Assembly: GCA_003993805.1 (NCBI GenBank)
Contig: RSEF01000031.1
Location: 27,154,995-27,218,994, forward strand
Source: Himantopus leucocephalus
Taxonomy: Eukaryota; Chordata; Aves; Charadriiformes; Recurvirostridae
Direction: 5' to 3'
Length of the DNA stretch: 64,000 bases
Shown: positions 1-11,000 of the stretch, piece after piece
Layout of the letters: each line of letters begins with the position of its first letter
Position numbering within the stretch: position 1 is the stretch's first letter
Position numbers and translations under genes: made by a program
The notes under the pieces: generated by a model
Told to the model about the DNA's origin: nothing
The model's input: the letters and a program-made list of their open reading frames with translations, nothing else
Databases searched by the model: none

Positions 1-18
1 AAAAAAAAAAAAAAAAAA
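1..18. repeat. poly-A run at window edge
   Basis: Eighteen consecutive A residues open the window. It is cut by the window edge, so its true length and origin are unknown. It could be the tail of a processed insertion lying to the left or a simple homopolymer. Confidence 0.9.
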
Positions 19-3000
19 GCATCCGAATTCCAGCATAACTTTTCAGAAAAACTGAAACCATCATCCAACAGGAAAGAAAGTTGAAAGACCCTTTGGATAT
101 TTGCCCTGTTTATACCTGCTGCTTGTTGCTGACCTTGTAGGAAAGGCTCAGGATCCTTTTATCTCCTCTGACACAAGGAGTTCATTATTCAGGAGACAGC
201 TGGGTAGCCCAAACTCAGTAAATTCCCAGATGTTTAGAAAGGGATTCATTTCTGCACCAGTTTCAGGACCAGAACAAATACAAAATGGGGGAGGCTTGGC
301 ATTTGCCCATCATAGCCTGCTTGGGATTTTAGGCTCTATGTCCGTTTGCTCAACCTACCGAAGGAGTTGGTACAGCAGGAATCACTTGTGCAAATTCTGA
401 CATCTCTACCACATTTTCTTCCAGCCCTGATACACCTTCCTCCCCTCCTCACTGTCCCCAGTCTCTATCAGTAAAGACCTTCAATATAAATGTGTTTCAT
501 ACTCCCTTTCACTAACAAATACCTTCCTTTCACTTGGTGACTCTCATGAGTCATACAGAGGATCCTCCCCATGAAGCTCAGGACAGGCCTTCTGACTTCA
601 GTAATCGACACAGTAATTCTGGGAGTCTCCGACTCCATCTAAAGTCTCGATTGACTGCCCATTTAAGTTGAGAAGTGATGACATGACTGCAGGCTTTCTC
701 TTTCCACGACCTGTTGAGTGGAAGAGCAGGTGGCCTGCTGCCTGAGACTGGTGAATCTCTGAAAAACAGTGCTGCACAGCGCTGCCTTCTAGCAGCTGAC
801 ACGTAGACAGTCTGAATCATCGCTGTAGGATCAGCTCATCTCTACGCCTAGTTCAGCCACAGTCTTCTATCCAGGGCATATTCCTAGAAGGCGGCAGAAG
901 AATCTGCTGCCTCATCTATTTGGTTTACCAGCATCAGATAACACCCATCCAGTAATCAAAATTTGGCCCTGTACTTGGAAATTCTGTTTTCTAGGGAAAA
1001 AAATGACCATTCTGTGTTTCTTCATCATATTCATGCCTATGGCAGCTCTTAATGCTGCTTGAGCACCTTTGTGTCAAAATGATCCTGAAAGAGCTAAATG
1101 AAGAAGAAGCTTGTTCCTTCCAGCTGTGCAAGAGAGACTGGACTGATGGACAACTTGTTAGTCTCATTTCTGCTGGACAGTGAAAGTTTGTTTTAACTGA
1201 TGGCAACTGTATACAAAGTCAGTGGGAATGTCAATGACAAATTGGCAATGAAGGAAAGGTCTTGGTATCTGGGGATAAGGAATCACAGTTGTGAAGTCAT
1301 TGTCCTCTTCTTTTGCATTTGCCTAGTATCTCCTTATTTGCAAAACCCCATGGCCTTCTTCACAGGGAGCTTTATAAGGGAGATGGAAATAAATAGTCCC
1401 TGGAAAGTACCCAGGAGAATCTTAGGGACTATGGGAAGTAGGGGAAAAAAGTTAATATAAGAGATATGAATATTGTCTGAAAGATGTTAGAGGAATCCAG
1501 GTGACCCTTCAGGTCACTACACTGCCAGGAACATTTGGCATAGGTAGTAATGGGTGTTTCTTGGATGCTCTTCCACTCTCCAAAATCTGTGCAACTGCTC
1601 TGGAAATTTTGTGAGAATGAGCTAACATGAGACTCATGGTCTGTTACAGTCTGGACAGGAAATGTTCTTGCAGTGTTTTGGCTTCGTTCATTGTGCTCAG
1701 ATGACATGCAGGAATGTGTGAAAATGAAAAACGATGGAGTAGAGCTGAGGATAAACCTGTTAATGAGTGACACTCTTTTGTATCTTAGAAGGTTTTTGTA
1801 TCTTAAAAGGAACCTTTGCTCAGGTTCAGATGGAGGAACATGAAAAAAGCCATCTTGAATTGTTCCCACATTGTTGGCTTATGCTCACATGCCCCTGGTA
1901 GGCTGCAGCTGTGAGCAAAAGTCTCTGAGAAGAGAGACGCCTTTAAAAATGAGAAAGCCCTCTGAAAGCAGACAAATACACCAAGGAAAAAAATACGCTG
2001 CAAAACAAGCAATGTCCTGAAGAGTTACTCTTGTGGCCAGCCTGCACTTTCAGCTACCTTTCAACATAAATTCCTCATTGCAAACTTTGTCAGTTTGATC
2101 AAATAAGCTTTCAGGGGTGGGAAAGCTTGTTTTTTAAGATGGCATACCGTGCCTTTGCAGCATGGAAAAAAATATGAGAAATATTGAAGGAATAAGATTT
2201 CTCTTCCCTCTTGGACCCCTATGCAAAGATTTCAAGCTTAAGGTAATCTTTCTAGCATTAGTCACTGAGAATTAGTATGCCCTCCCCAGCTGTTGCTTCT
2301 AGATGCCGGGCCAGACTGTAAAAACTAAATAGACTTTCGTGGAATGCCTAAAATTCATTTTCCCACTCAGATGCTTTCATCTCACTCATTTCATTGTGTT
2401 TACAGGCTGGCAGGTTTCCTGAGGGCAGCCATGATTTAGATTTACAGTTCCCTGGCCAGTCTGATTCTGAAGAAAAGTTATAACACCTGTAATGTAATAC
2501 TGTTTCCGAAAAGAGTGAAAAATGTCGTGGTCTGAAGAGGAAGCCTCTAAACTGCAATAATCACAGTATATCACATGTCTCTGCACCCCATTGTGGCAGC
2601 CAAGGTTGCTATTACTTCAAAAGAGTTTCAATTCCCTTCCCCCTGTCTCCGCCCATTCTTTATAAAGAAACCAAACCTGTCTGATCATGCTGGAGACTTG
2701 GCTTTAAAAATATCTCTGGGATTTGTCTTTTTCCTATCCAGGTCAGGCTGGGGAAACTCTGGGATCTTTGAGGGGGAAGGAAAACAACTGTGTGACGGTG
2801 CAGTCCCTCTTCCTGGCAACTCAAAATGGTTGGACATCCTTGCCGTGTCCTGCCAAGCACCGGACAGCCAGGTTTTCACTCCTCAACATTTATGGGGTCC
2901 CATGTATGTGCTGAGGGACATCAAAGTGTGGCACAAGCTTCACTGAGAATGGTGCAAAATTTAAACTCCAGGCTGCCAAGAGCAGGCGGTCAGAAAAAAC

Positions 3001-4249
3001 ACCAAAGGTTGGCTTTTACCTATAACATCAAGAGAACAGGAGGAGTGTCAAAGAAAGAAAGAGTGAGTCAGGAACAAGCCAAACACCCCTGCTTTCCTCT
3101 GAGCAGCTTGTTATTCTTACAGTATCTTTCGTTTTATCAACATTATTTAGAAACACTTCACTGAAATAATGACTAGTGTTATCCCCCCCCTCCCCAAAGA
3201 TTAGCCCCCTCATGGTCAGTTTGAAAAAGATCCTTTCAAGAATACAAACTTTTACATTTTCTGTAGCTTTTTAGGTCCCTCCTTTTCAGTTTCCTGCATC
3301 ATTGTAATTCTTGTTACTAGACCATTTGAAATCAGGAAGTTCTTGGTATCTCTTGGAAAATGCTTTTCTTGCAAGATTGGCCACTGAAATGTAAAGACTC
3401 TGTGTTGCACATCTCTCTTGGGTGAATCAGAGGTATAAATAAACTTATACTGGTAAGTAAGAAAAAAGAAACAGGCCCAAGAATTCTGAAGAACCACCTG
3501 CAATTTCAGATATTGGTATAAATATTTTTATTTGGGGATATTCTATCTCCATCTATGGCAAAGCACTTTTCAGCCTTCTAAGAACGTATTCAGTAATAAT
3601 AATTCAAGACCTTGAGGATAGAAATAGAAATTAATGTATTTTAGAGATACTTTGAAACTCACATATTATGCTATTCCAGATCTGACTATTCCTACTACTT
3701 ACTGTACCCTCACTGGGAGCTTAAGAATCACAGGCAACAGCGTGAAGTTTCTTAACAAAATGTCATTTAATTTTCATTGGACAAAAGAGAGGCTTCCAAA
3801 AAAAGCAAGTTGACAGGTTACTTTCGTCCTCCACCCATGCTGCTTTCCTGAGTAACCCTGAAACTAGCTTTCCATATCAAGCTTGAAGCTCATTTAGATA
3901 AGCTTCAAATCTGAAACTACCCTGGGAAGGAGCACATCATGTGTCACAGCCCTTCAGACTGTGGAGAAAAGAGAGGAACAGCCAGGTCACAAGTGACTTC
4001 ACCCACTGCAGTGCATGGGGACCTTGGGCCAAGACAAGAGCTGATCTACTTCTTCATGGCTGGTTCTCCTTGGCAGCTGCAGCTGATACCAAGGGAACAC
4101 GTGGGCAGCTCTTGCCTGTAAACTGGTAAGCCCTGTTACCTTCACCTGTTTCTAACATAGGGCTGGTAGGTTTAATTACTGCCTCTGTCCTCTTTGTAGC
4201 ATGTCATTTGAACACTGGCTTTGGTGTCCCACATGTTTTAAAGAAATGT
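19..4249. other. unique non-coding DNA, no gene recognised
   Basis: AT-rich sequence with no recognised exon or transposon. The open frames here (up to about 146 codons) lie in mixed frames and show no domain. Small local features are a short direct repeat at about 1776-1810, a C-rich run near 3184-3195 and a perfect 8-bp inverted repeat with a 10-nt loop at 3883-3908. None has an assigned function. Confidence 0.6.
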
Positions 4250-4322
4250 AGTCCTGCTTTGGGCAGGAGGTTGAACCAGATGATCTCCTGAGGTCCATTC
4301 CAGCCTGAATTACTCTGTTTCG
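4250..4322 (+). mobile_element. CR1 LINE 3'-tail fragment
   Basis: The segment contains the standard CR1 3'-end phrase (ggttgaaccagatgatctcc, then a diverged form of the 'aggtcccttccagcct' motif) and ends near a diverged remnant of the terminal 8-nt tail repeat. Only about 70 bp remains. The divergence suggests an old insertion. CR1 is the dominant avian LINE and inserts as 5'-truncated copies, which fits such a short fragment. Confidence 0.75.
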
Positions 4323-5830
4323 TCTAAGTCTTGGTGCATTTTGCGGTGCAAGAAGCCAAGGCCAGTCAGGAAAACACCTGGATTCACTACTTGGCTCTCT
4401 GCCTGTGTCAGCGTGAATCTATGCACAAGACACTGAAAAAATCACTTCGTTTGCCCTTTGTGTCTGCTGTAAAATACTGGCCAAAACTGGGGAATGAGAG
4501 CTGTAACATACAAAATTCCAGGAGACAAAATTCCCGTGGCACTGCAGATGCTTAGTGCCTCCTCTGTCCTATGATACATGCAGCGGTGGCATGACTTCTC
4601 TCCCTCTGTGCCTCCAACAGCAGCAGGAAGAGCACACTGTGTATGGTAAAGATCAGGAGGCTCATGAAGGCTTAGGCGTGCCAGTGTTCACCAAATATTC
4701 TAACTGTGGTTTCTAAAGTGTCCTAGCCTTGTTTCAGGAGCAGAAAGCTCAGAGAGATTTGAGCAGAAGTGACAGTGTAAATGAATACTTTAAAAATTTA
4801 AGCTTTAAAGGAAATCACAAATGTGCAAATCTGATTTGCTTCTGTATTTATGGGTTTGGGGGTCCACTCCAAGAGAGAAACAGCAAGATGCCACACCAGT
4901 TCAAAGAATTTCCTCTCCCAGATGTCAGGCATGACTGCATTTGTCTTATTTCATTTAGAGCATGCTTGCACACTCAGAACATTTGGGCTTGAAAATACGG
5001 TTCTTTTCTTCTACCTTAGAAATCCACAAAACCTGAAATAACCTCTCCTGGGGTATAAAAGAAAGAGATGGATAATATGCTGCAGCCTTCAGTGAAATAT
5101 AATCCCTATTATTCCTACAGTAAAGAGAATAACCCTGTAACTCAAATACAAAAGGCTTGGAAGAGACAATGATTTTTCAGCTGACCTTTTATTTCAATAA
5201 ATTATTTTATTTTGTATATCAACACAAATGCAATGTTTGAAAAGTTCATGCTATCAAAAGTGATTAACAAGCACTTGTGACTTTGTATTGTGTAAACATA
5301 ATAAAAGCTGGAGTAAGAGCAATACCTGCTTTAATCTGTCCTGTTTAGCAAGTGTCTCTAAAGAGCCCATCCCAAACAATATTCTTTTCACGACAGGACT
5401 GTTTGAGAGCGGGGTGGGCAGAGTCTGGGAGCCTGCACTGAGATGCAGGGTTCCTTCCTTGTGTTACTCTGCTTTCAGGTATCTTACGCTTACAGGTTGT
5501 CAAATGGAATTGCTAGCAAGTGCTGTTAGGCAGTTACTCTACAGCTTACACGGACTTTTTCCTGCAGACAGCAGACCTACAGTAGGGTTAAAGGGAGGAG
5601 GAAACCCCTAAACACAGAAAAAGGCAGGATATGATCAATCCTGTTATGGTTATTTAGTTGCCAATAAAGCCAAAGCCCAGCAAGGTTGGCCATGTATAAT
5701 TTCACTTCCCAGGTCATAGCTCCAGCTACCATGACCCTAAGGGCACCCCACGAAGGGTTTGGAGAATTAGCAGCTGTAAACATAACTGAGACATTCATCA
5801 GTCCCTCTCGGCACTGGCTACTCTTGAAGG
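4323..5830. other. unique non-coding DNA
   Basis: No recognisable repeat or exon. The stretch near 5180-5240 is AT-rich. The open frames are short and have no motif. Confidence 0.55.
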
Positions 5831-6125
5831 TTACAGAATCGTAGAATGGCTGAGGTTGGCAGGGACCTCTGGAGGTCGTCTGGTCCAACCCCCTGCTCGA
5901 GCTGTGGTACCTAGAACAGGTTGCCCAGGACCATGTTCAAGTGAGTGGCTTTTGAATGTCTTCAACGAGGGAGACTCAACAAGCTCCCTGGGCAACCTGT
6001 GCCAGTGTTTGGTCACCCTCACAGTAAAAAAAAATAGTTTCCTGATGTTCAGAGTGTTTCAGTTTATACTCACTGCATTTTCTCCTCTCAGTGGGCACCA
6101 CTGAAAAGAGTCTGCCCTCCTTTGT
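5831..6125 (-). mobile_element. CR1 LINE, 5'-truncated copy
   Basis: On the minus strand the copy runs from about 6125 to its 3' end near 5832, where the tail reads as a variant of the CR1 terminal repeat (complement of cagaatcgtagaatgg). The reverse frame at 5831-6022 encodes the conserved C-terminal stretch of CR1 ORF2, with RVTKHWHRLPREL followed by VESPSL. It matches the same protein segment in the plus-strand copy near 55.35-55.67 kb, so the two appear to belong to related subfamilies in opposite orientation. Only the last ~290 bp is left and the copy cannot be active. Confidence 0.92.
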
Positions 6126-6655
6126 TTGCTACAGTTTAGTGCCCTTGGCTGGGGAGAAAGTAGTATGCCCCCACCAACCTCCATCTGGGTGAAGGCTGTC
6201 CTTCAGGAAGTTTACTTGCTTAGGCTCTACTACCAAAACATAAAATTTTAAAAAATGATGTATCTGTGGCAGTTCACTACATAGCTTGAAGAGACATTAT
6301 CCAAACTTTTTAACAGCTCTATCCACGTTTCTGATTGAACAGGATTAGCCATAGCTATTATTTTGTTGTTCCAAGTGGGCTGTAGGAACATAGCTGATGT
6401 TTACAAGTTCTGTGGATTTTACTGGTTAAGGAGATGGATACCTTGTTTAGAGGTGGGAGATGACAGGGACTCCCCATTTCACTTATCTTCTATAGGGTGG
6501 GCCTGACCTGGAGCTGGAGTCCAGACCTGGGACAAGTTGCGATGATGGTCTTAGCACTTCCTCATCACTTGATCCTTCTCTTGCCAAGGAGTCAGACAGC
6601 CAACATACCTATGCCAAAATAGTCCCCTGCTATCATCTGCTATCATCTTATGCGG
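6126..6655. other. unique non-coding DNA
   Basis: No gene or repeat recognised between the CR1 copy and the downstream LTR. Confidence 0.5.
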
Positions 6656-6660
6656 GAGCC
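6656..6660. repeat. target-site duplication, left copy
   Basis: The 5-bp repeat gagcc abuts the LTR and is matched exactly at 7194-7198. Confidence 0.85.
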
Positions 6661-7193
6661 TGTGATGGGTTGACCTCAGCAGCCAGGCCCTCACACAGTT
6701 GCTTGCTCAGTTACCTCCAGCTGGTGGGGGAGAGAACTGGAAGGACAAAAGCAAGAAAACCTCATAATGCATTGAAATAAAGACAGTTCAATACGTGAAT
6801 AAAAAAACCAAAACAACCCCAACTAATGCAAAGGCAATCACTCACCACCTCCCACCAGCACACCGATGCCCAGCCAGTTTCCAAGCAACGTCTAGTTTGG
6901 AAAAACTTCCTGCCCCAGTTTTGTTGCTGAGCATGATGCTATATTGCATGAAATATCTCCTTGGTCAATTCAGGTGAGCTGTCCTGGCTGTGCCCCTCCC
7001 AACCGCTTGCCCACCCCTAGCCTACTCATTGGGACGACAGAGAAAGAAACAGAGAAAGCCTTCAGCAAGTGCTGCTCAACAATACTTAAAAAATCACTGT
7101 GTTACCAACATTGTTTTGGTCACAAATCCAAAACACATCACCTTGCCAGCTGCTGTGAAGAAAATTAACTCCCTCCCAACCAGACCCAGTAGA
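6661..7193 (-). mobile_element. solo LTR, avian ERVL-type endogenous retrovirus
   Basis: A 533-bp LTR lies on the minus strand. Read in that direction, its blocks follow the same order as the plus-strand LTR at 17238-17813: the 5' block with the GGAGTTAA motif, the shared GGGG-CACAGCCAGGACAGCT block, the CAT-rich block before the promoter, and the ACTGTCTTTAT block near the 3' end. It is flanked by a perfect 5-bp direct repeat, gagcc, at 6656-6660 and 7194-7198, as expected for ERVL integration. No internal viral genes are present, so this is a solo LTR left by LTR-LTR recombination. The TATA box seen in the other copy is degraded here, and the 5'-terminal dinucleotide (TG in intact LTRs) has decayed to TC. 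Confidence 0.9.
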
Positions 7194-7198
7194 GAGCC
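7194..7198. repeat. target-site duplication, right copy
   Basis: gagcc repeats the left flank at 6656-6660 and fixes the LTR boundary at 7193. Confidence 0.85.
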
Positions 7199-7899
7199 AT
7201 ACAAGCTGCCTAAGGCACTGGAACCACAGTTTAACTCCATGTATCTTCAAGAGCTCAGTAGCATGACATCAACAACACTGTAAGTCAGGAATCCCATATG
7301 TGCATGTCTGCAGAGAATCAGTCCGGTATTTTATCCAATTCCTAGGCTGTGTGGAGGTAATGCCACTGCAGAAAATGTTCTGCATATTTGTAATGACTAT
7401 CTTCAATGCAACTGTAACTAATAGTCCAGAAAACAGTGTGTCCTGAGGTATAATCACAAAAAGGCACCCATTCCTACTTTCAGTTGATTGCATAATGTTC
7501 CCTTCAGGCAAACATGCTGCATTACCCTTAGTTTTGCTAGCCTCCTGACATCCTCACCAGCTCTTCCTATTGCTGTCTGGAGTCATCAGACAGTCAGCAC
7601 CACAACAGTCCAAAAAAAATGAAAAATGGAAGAGTATTAGAGAACTTACTATTTCCTTTGAAAGAAAGCTAGCAGAAGCTGTAATGTCAAATATGGCCAG
7701 TGATGTTGAGTATACTGTTTGTTAATGGCCATCTGTAAGATCCTTTGACAAGATTAAGCCAGTTGTTAACCCACTATGCTGCTGCAGGAATGAGCTGGGC
7801 CTCTGTGCCAAAAGTAGCCAGCTTCCCACTGGGAAAAATGCTGCAGAAGGCAAAATAAATAGAAATTATCTAACTAAATCAGAATCATGCTGGCTAGTG

Positions 7900-7901
<2 letters not shown>
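7199..7901. other. unique non-coding DNA
   Basis: No exon or repeat recognised. Confidence 0.5.

Positions 7902-7934
<33 letters not shown>
7902..7934. repeat. (AC)n microsatellite with A-rich 3' extension
   Basis: About 16 AC units form an uninterrupted run. It passes into an A-rich stretch to about 7990 with repeated 'aaaaaccc'-type units. Likely polymorphic in length. Confidence 0.97.
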
Positions 7935-7937
<3 letters not shown>

Positions 7938-8319
7938 CACCACAAAAAAAAAACCCGAACAAAAAAACCCCAGAACAAAAACCCAAACCAGAAAATGATC
8001 AGTAATTCACACTTCGCAGATTAAGAGTTGGGGAATGAAGGTATTTTTTCATTTCTTTAACTTCACAAAGTCTAAGATCAGAGATGTTTATTTCATCTGA
8101 CCACCTCCACTCCGTACACTGAGGCCAGTTTAAAAGTGTCTTTTGACTGCAGGGTATCTTCTAGGAAGGTATCTTTTGGGCGGAGAACCCACCACTTGCT
8201 TTGATAGTTTGATCCAGCAGCTAAAAATCACAAAAAAACTCTGAGTCTGCTTTCTCATTTTAGTATTTCTGGCTTTATCCTTTAACCAGCCACTGGTTTT
8301 TGCTTTGTCTTTCTCTGCT

Positions 8320-8590
8320 GAATTAAAGGGCCTTTGAATAACCAGTGTTTTATGTCCATGAAAGTATCTGTACGCTGTAATTAAGCTATATCTCAATTCT
8401 TGTTTTTCTCTGTAACTTAAAGTGATTAAAGACCTTAGGAAGGGGTCTCTAAATCCTTGCTGTAAGACACTTCCTCCACACCATCTGATCATTTATGTCT
8501 CTTTTCTGTATCCTCTCCATGTCTGATGCTTGTGTGTGTTTGTGTGCATGTCTGAGTGTTGAGCAGTTCAAAGCAGTACAGATATCTAGT
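8320..8590 (-). mobile_element. ancient CR1-like LINE relic
   Basis: The plus strand here resembles the complement of the 3' half of old amniote CR1 elements. The phrases 'gtatctgtacgctgtaatta', 'tctaaatccttgctgtaaga' and 'tctgatcatttatgtctctt' followed by 'ttctgtatcctctccat' occur in the order expected for the ORF2 region encoding 'rvQrrA'-type sequence on the minus strand. Divergence is heavy and reading frames are broken. The relic may extend to about 8800. This is a pattern match from memory of the family, so the subfamily is not assigned. Confidence 0.6.
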
Positions 8591-8620
8591 ATCCAGCTCA
8601 TAAATGTCACACTCAGAAGG

Positions 8621-9947
8621 AAAATCATACTTTCAGCTTCTACCCACTTTTCTTCTTTATCCATCCAAGAACTCTAACAATCTACTTTGCCTCTGCATTG
8701 ACAGATGGGCTCCTGTTGGGCTGAGTCTCCTACTTCTCAATACCATCCACGCTGCAGCCTATGCATTTGTTGGCGTGACCTGCAGGCCTTCCTTTTATGA
8801 CCATGACCACATACTAAATGATCACATTGAAGCATATTTTGCATGAGTAGTTCCAATTTTGCAAGAAATCCAGGTTGCGTGAGCAAACACGCATACATAT
8901 TTTTGTGTGTGTATACATAAACCTCATATATTATATATATATGTATTATGAATTTATGTATTTTATAGATACTATCTGTTACATATTTTATATAAATGTG
9001 TTACTATACCCACCGAGCCCTCATGATTATTTGCCACCTTGCCAGTCTGTGCCATCCACAAATGTTATGAGCTCCTGTGCTTACAGATGTCTGCCAGAGC
9101 CCGATCATCTGTCAGAGGCAGCTCTCCACAGGTGTAAGAGCTACTGGAAGAGCTGGGCTATCATAACAGAGAGCAGATAGATGAAGTGGCAGGAGGTGAG
9201 AGAGTCCTTATTTTTAGTAAAAATGGAATTTTATTGTACTGTAACTCTTGGAATTTGTCAAACATGCAGACTTAGCTATTTTAAATTCGAAAAGCTTAGC
9301 AGAAGTGACACTCTCACATATTGAGGCTCTTGCACATTGTCTCCTTTATCATTTGTCTAGACTGCAGTTCTAAAAGGACATAACTGAACATATTGTAAAT
9401 GTTTAATTCCCCACAGTGTGTTCAAAGCAGCACTGCAAAAGCCATCTCCATACCACTGTGCTGCTCTGCCTGACTTACTTTGCCCACTCACTTTCCAGTC
9501 TTCACATCCAGCATTAGGTTTTCATCTTCACCTTCTAGGGATTGCAAAAATCTGCTCTGGCCTGCGTTGCGTTTTAGCTGCTCCCCCCTACCTTCTGCCA
9601 GCTGAGATTGGAACTCATACCTGCAGCCCTGCTGATATTTTTGCTTGAAGAGCTCCATTAGCTCAGATCCACGTTCACACCTCTATACATCATCCAGCCA
9701 CTAGAGGGGTCAGCGTCTTACACCGGTGTAAAAGCATCTCAGGTTGTAAAATACCTGTTTCTGAAATGAGGCTTGTTCCTTAGGAGAAAAGCGGGTCAGA
9801 CAGGTGACTGGAAAGCAAAACCTTTTCTTTTGAGACTTTTAAGTTGCTGGCACAACAGCTTGTCAAGAGAGAGGCAGGCTTACGTTCTAGTGTGTTATTC
9901 CCCTTCACCAGAGACAAAGCCTGATCTCTCTCCCAAGGTACTCTGCT
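8621..9947. other. unique non-coding DNA with AT-rich patch
   Basis: Contains a short TA-rich run at about 8926-8942 inside an AT-rich segment (8890-9000). No exon is recognised. Open frames here lack known domains. Confidence 0.5.
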
Positions 9948-10025
9948 AGGAATGGAAATAATTATGCCCACTTCGGTGAAGCATTGTGAGATCCTGGGAG
10001 TGAAAGGAGTGTCACACAGCGAGAG
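9948..10025 (+). mobile_element. ancient amniote core-SINE (MIR-like) tail
   Basis: 'gaagcattgtgagatcctgg' followed by 'gagtgaaaggagtgtcac' corresponds to the 3' region of MIR-type SINEs (AAAGCGCTTTGAGATCC, then a 'GGATGAAAGGCGCTAT' type motif). The preceding 'ataattatgcccact' fits the block just upstream in that family. Only the 3' part is recognisable. Confidence 0.65.
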
Positions 10026-10724
10026 TTGGTATGAATATTCAGCATCCCCCGTGACACTCCCTGCCTTTTGAAGGGTTGCCATTGCTCACCATGCTGCAAT
10101 AGCCAAACCCCTTCCTGGTTTGTTAGGTGTTTGGTTTGCTTTCTCTTTCACACAAACTCATAAGCTTTGTAGACAACCAACGTAATGCCTACAAAAAATT
10201 TTAATGAACCTAGTGAGAACTTCTTATGGATGTGAAATAATTAATGTCTCCTGTAGTGTGTCTCTTACTGTTGGTTGGTTGCTCACACTCTGTGTGTATT
10301 TGGTTGTGCTACTCTATAGCTTTCCTGGCTGAATTTGGCTGGAAAGAGAGAAGTATATTCTGCCATTTATGAACTGGCTGGAGGGCATCTGGGAGTTTTG
10401 TAACTGAGTAAAATAAATCTTAAACTAGAAAACCTGAACAGCTTAGCCTGGTGGTTTGAAGGCATTAAATGGGAACTCCAGGGGATGCACCAGCTTCTGT
10501 AACGGCTGTTGAAATGCTGCTTTGGGGGAACATGTCAGGTCATGCAGACAGCTGCACTTTAGTAGGAAATGGTGAAAACTAATAGCACAGCATTTAAATT
10601 AATGAATATTTGGTGGTATTGGTGTGACTATAGTCCTGTGGGGGTCTGAAACTACCGAGGGGTAAAGAAGCTTTACCCAATCAAGATAATTCACTTTCCA
10701 TTTTTGTCATTCATTTTAGATCAA
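10026..10724. other. unique non-coding DNA
   Basis: No gene or repeat recognised. The part around 10570-10640 is AT-rich. Confidence 0.5.
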
Positions 10725-10786
10725 GAGATCATGGTGAGACTTTCTATGACGCTGAGAGATTGTGATTAGACTTTCTGTGGTGCTGA
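10725..10786 (+). repeat. two-copy 31-bp imperfect tandem repeat
   Basis: Copies at 10725-10755 and 10756-10786 share 24 of 31 positions. The core agactttct is conserved in both, and six of the seven differences are transitions. This indicates an old local duplication. Confidence 0.8.
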
Positions 10787-10924
10787 GAGTGAACTGATTT
10801 CCAAGTTAGTAAAACATACGATTATTATCTGGTTAATAACTTCTTGAATATATGACTTGTAAAGCTGTACCGCTGTGTTTTAAAAGACTGGTAAGTTGAA
10901 AATACTGTTTAAGCTTGAAGCTAG

Positions 10925-11000
10925 CAATGCTCTAATTCAGCTATTAATTAATTCAGCAATATTATTTCAGGTATTAGTTCTTAATTAATAGAAATATTCA
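10925..11000. promoter_or_regulatory. TAAT-rich patch, possible conserved non-coding element
   Basis: Several homeodomain-type cores lie close together (ctaattcag, ctattaattaattcag, ttaattaatag). Dense TAAT/ATTA cores are common in developmental enhancers, but also arise by chance in AT-rich DNA. No conservation data are available here. Confidence 0.2.

Noticed and set aside
1..18. Poly-A as the tail of a processed pseudogene.
   Set aside because: The element would lie outside the window, so nothing in view supports it.
1429..1869. 146-codon minus-strand open frame.
   Set aside because: No motif, and it overlaps other chance frames in AT-rich DNA.
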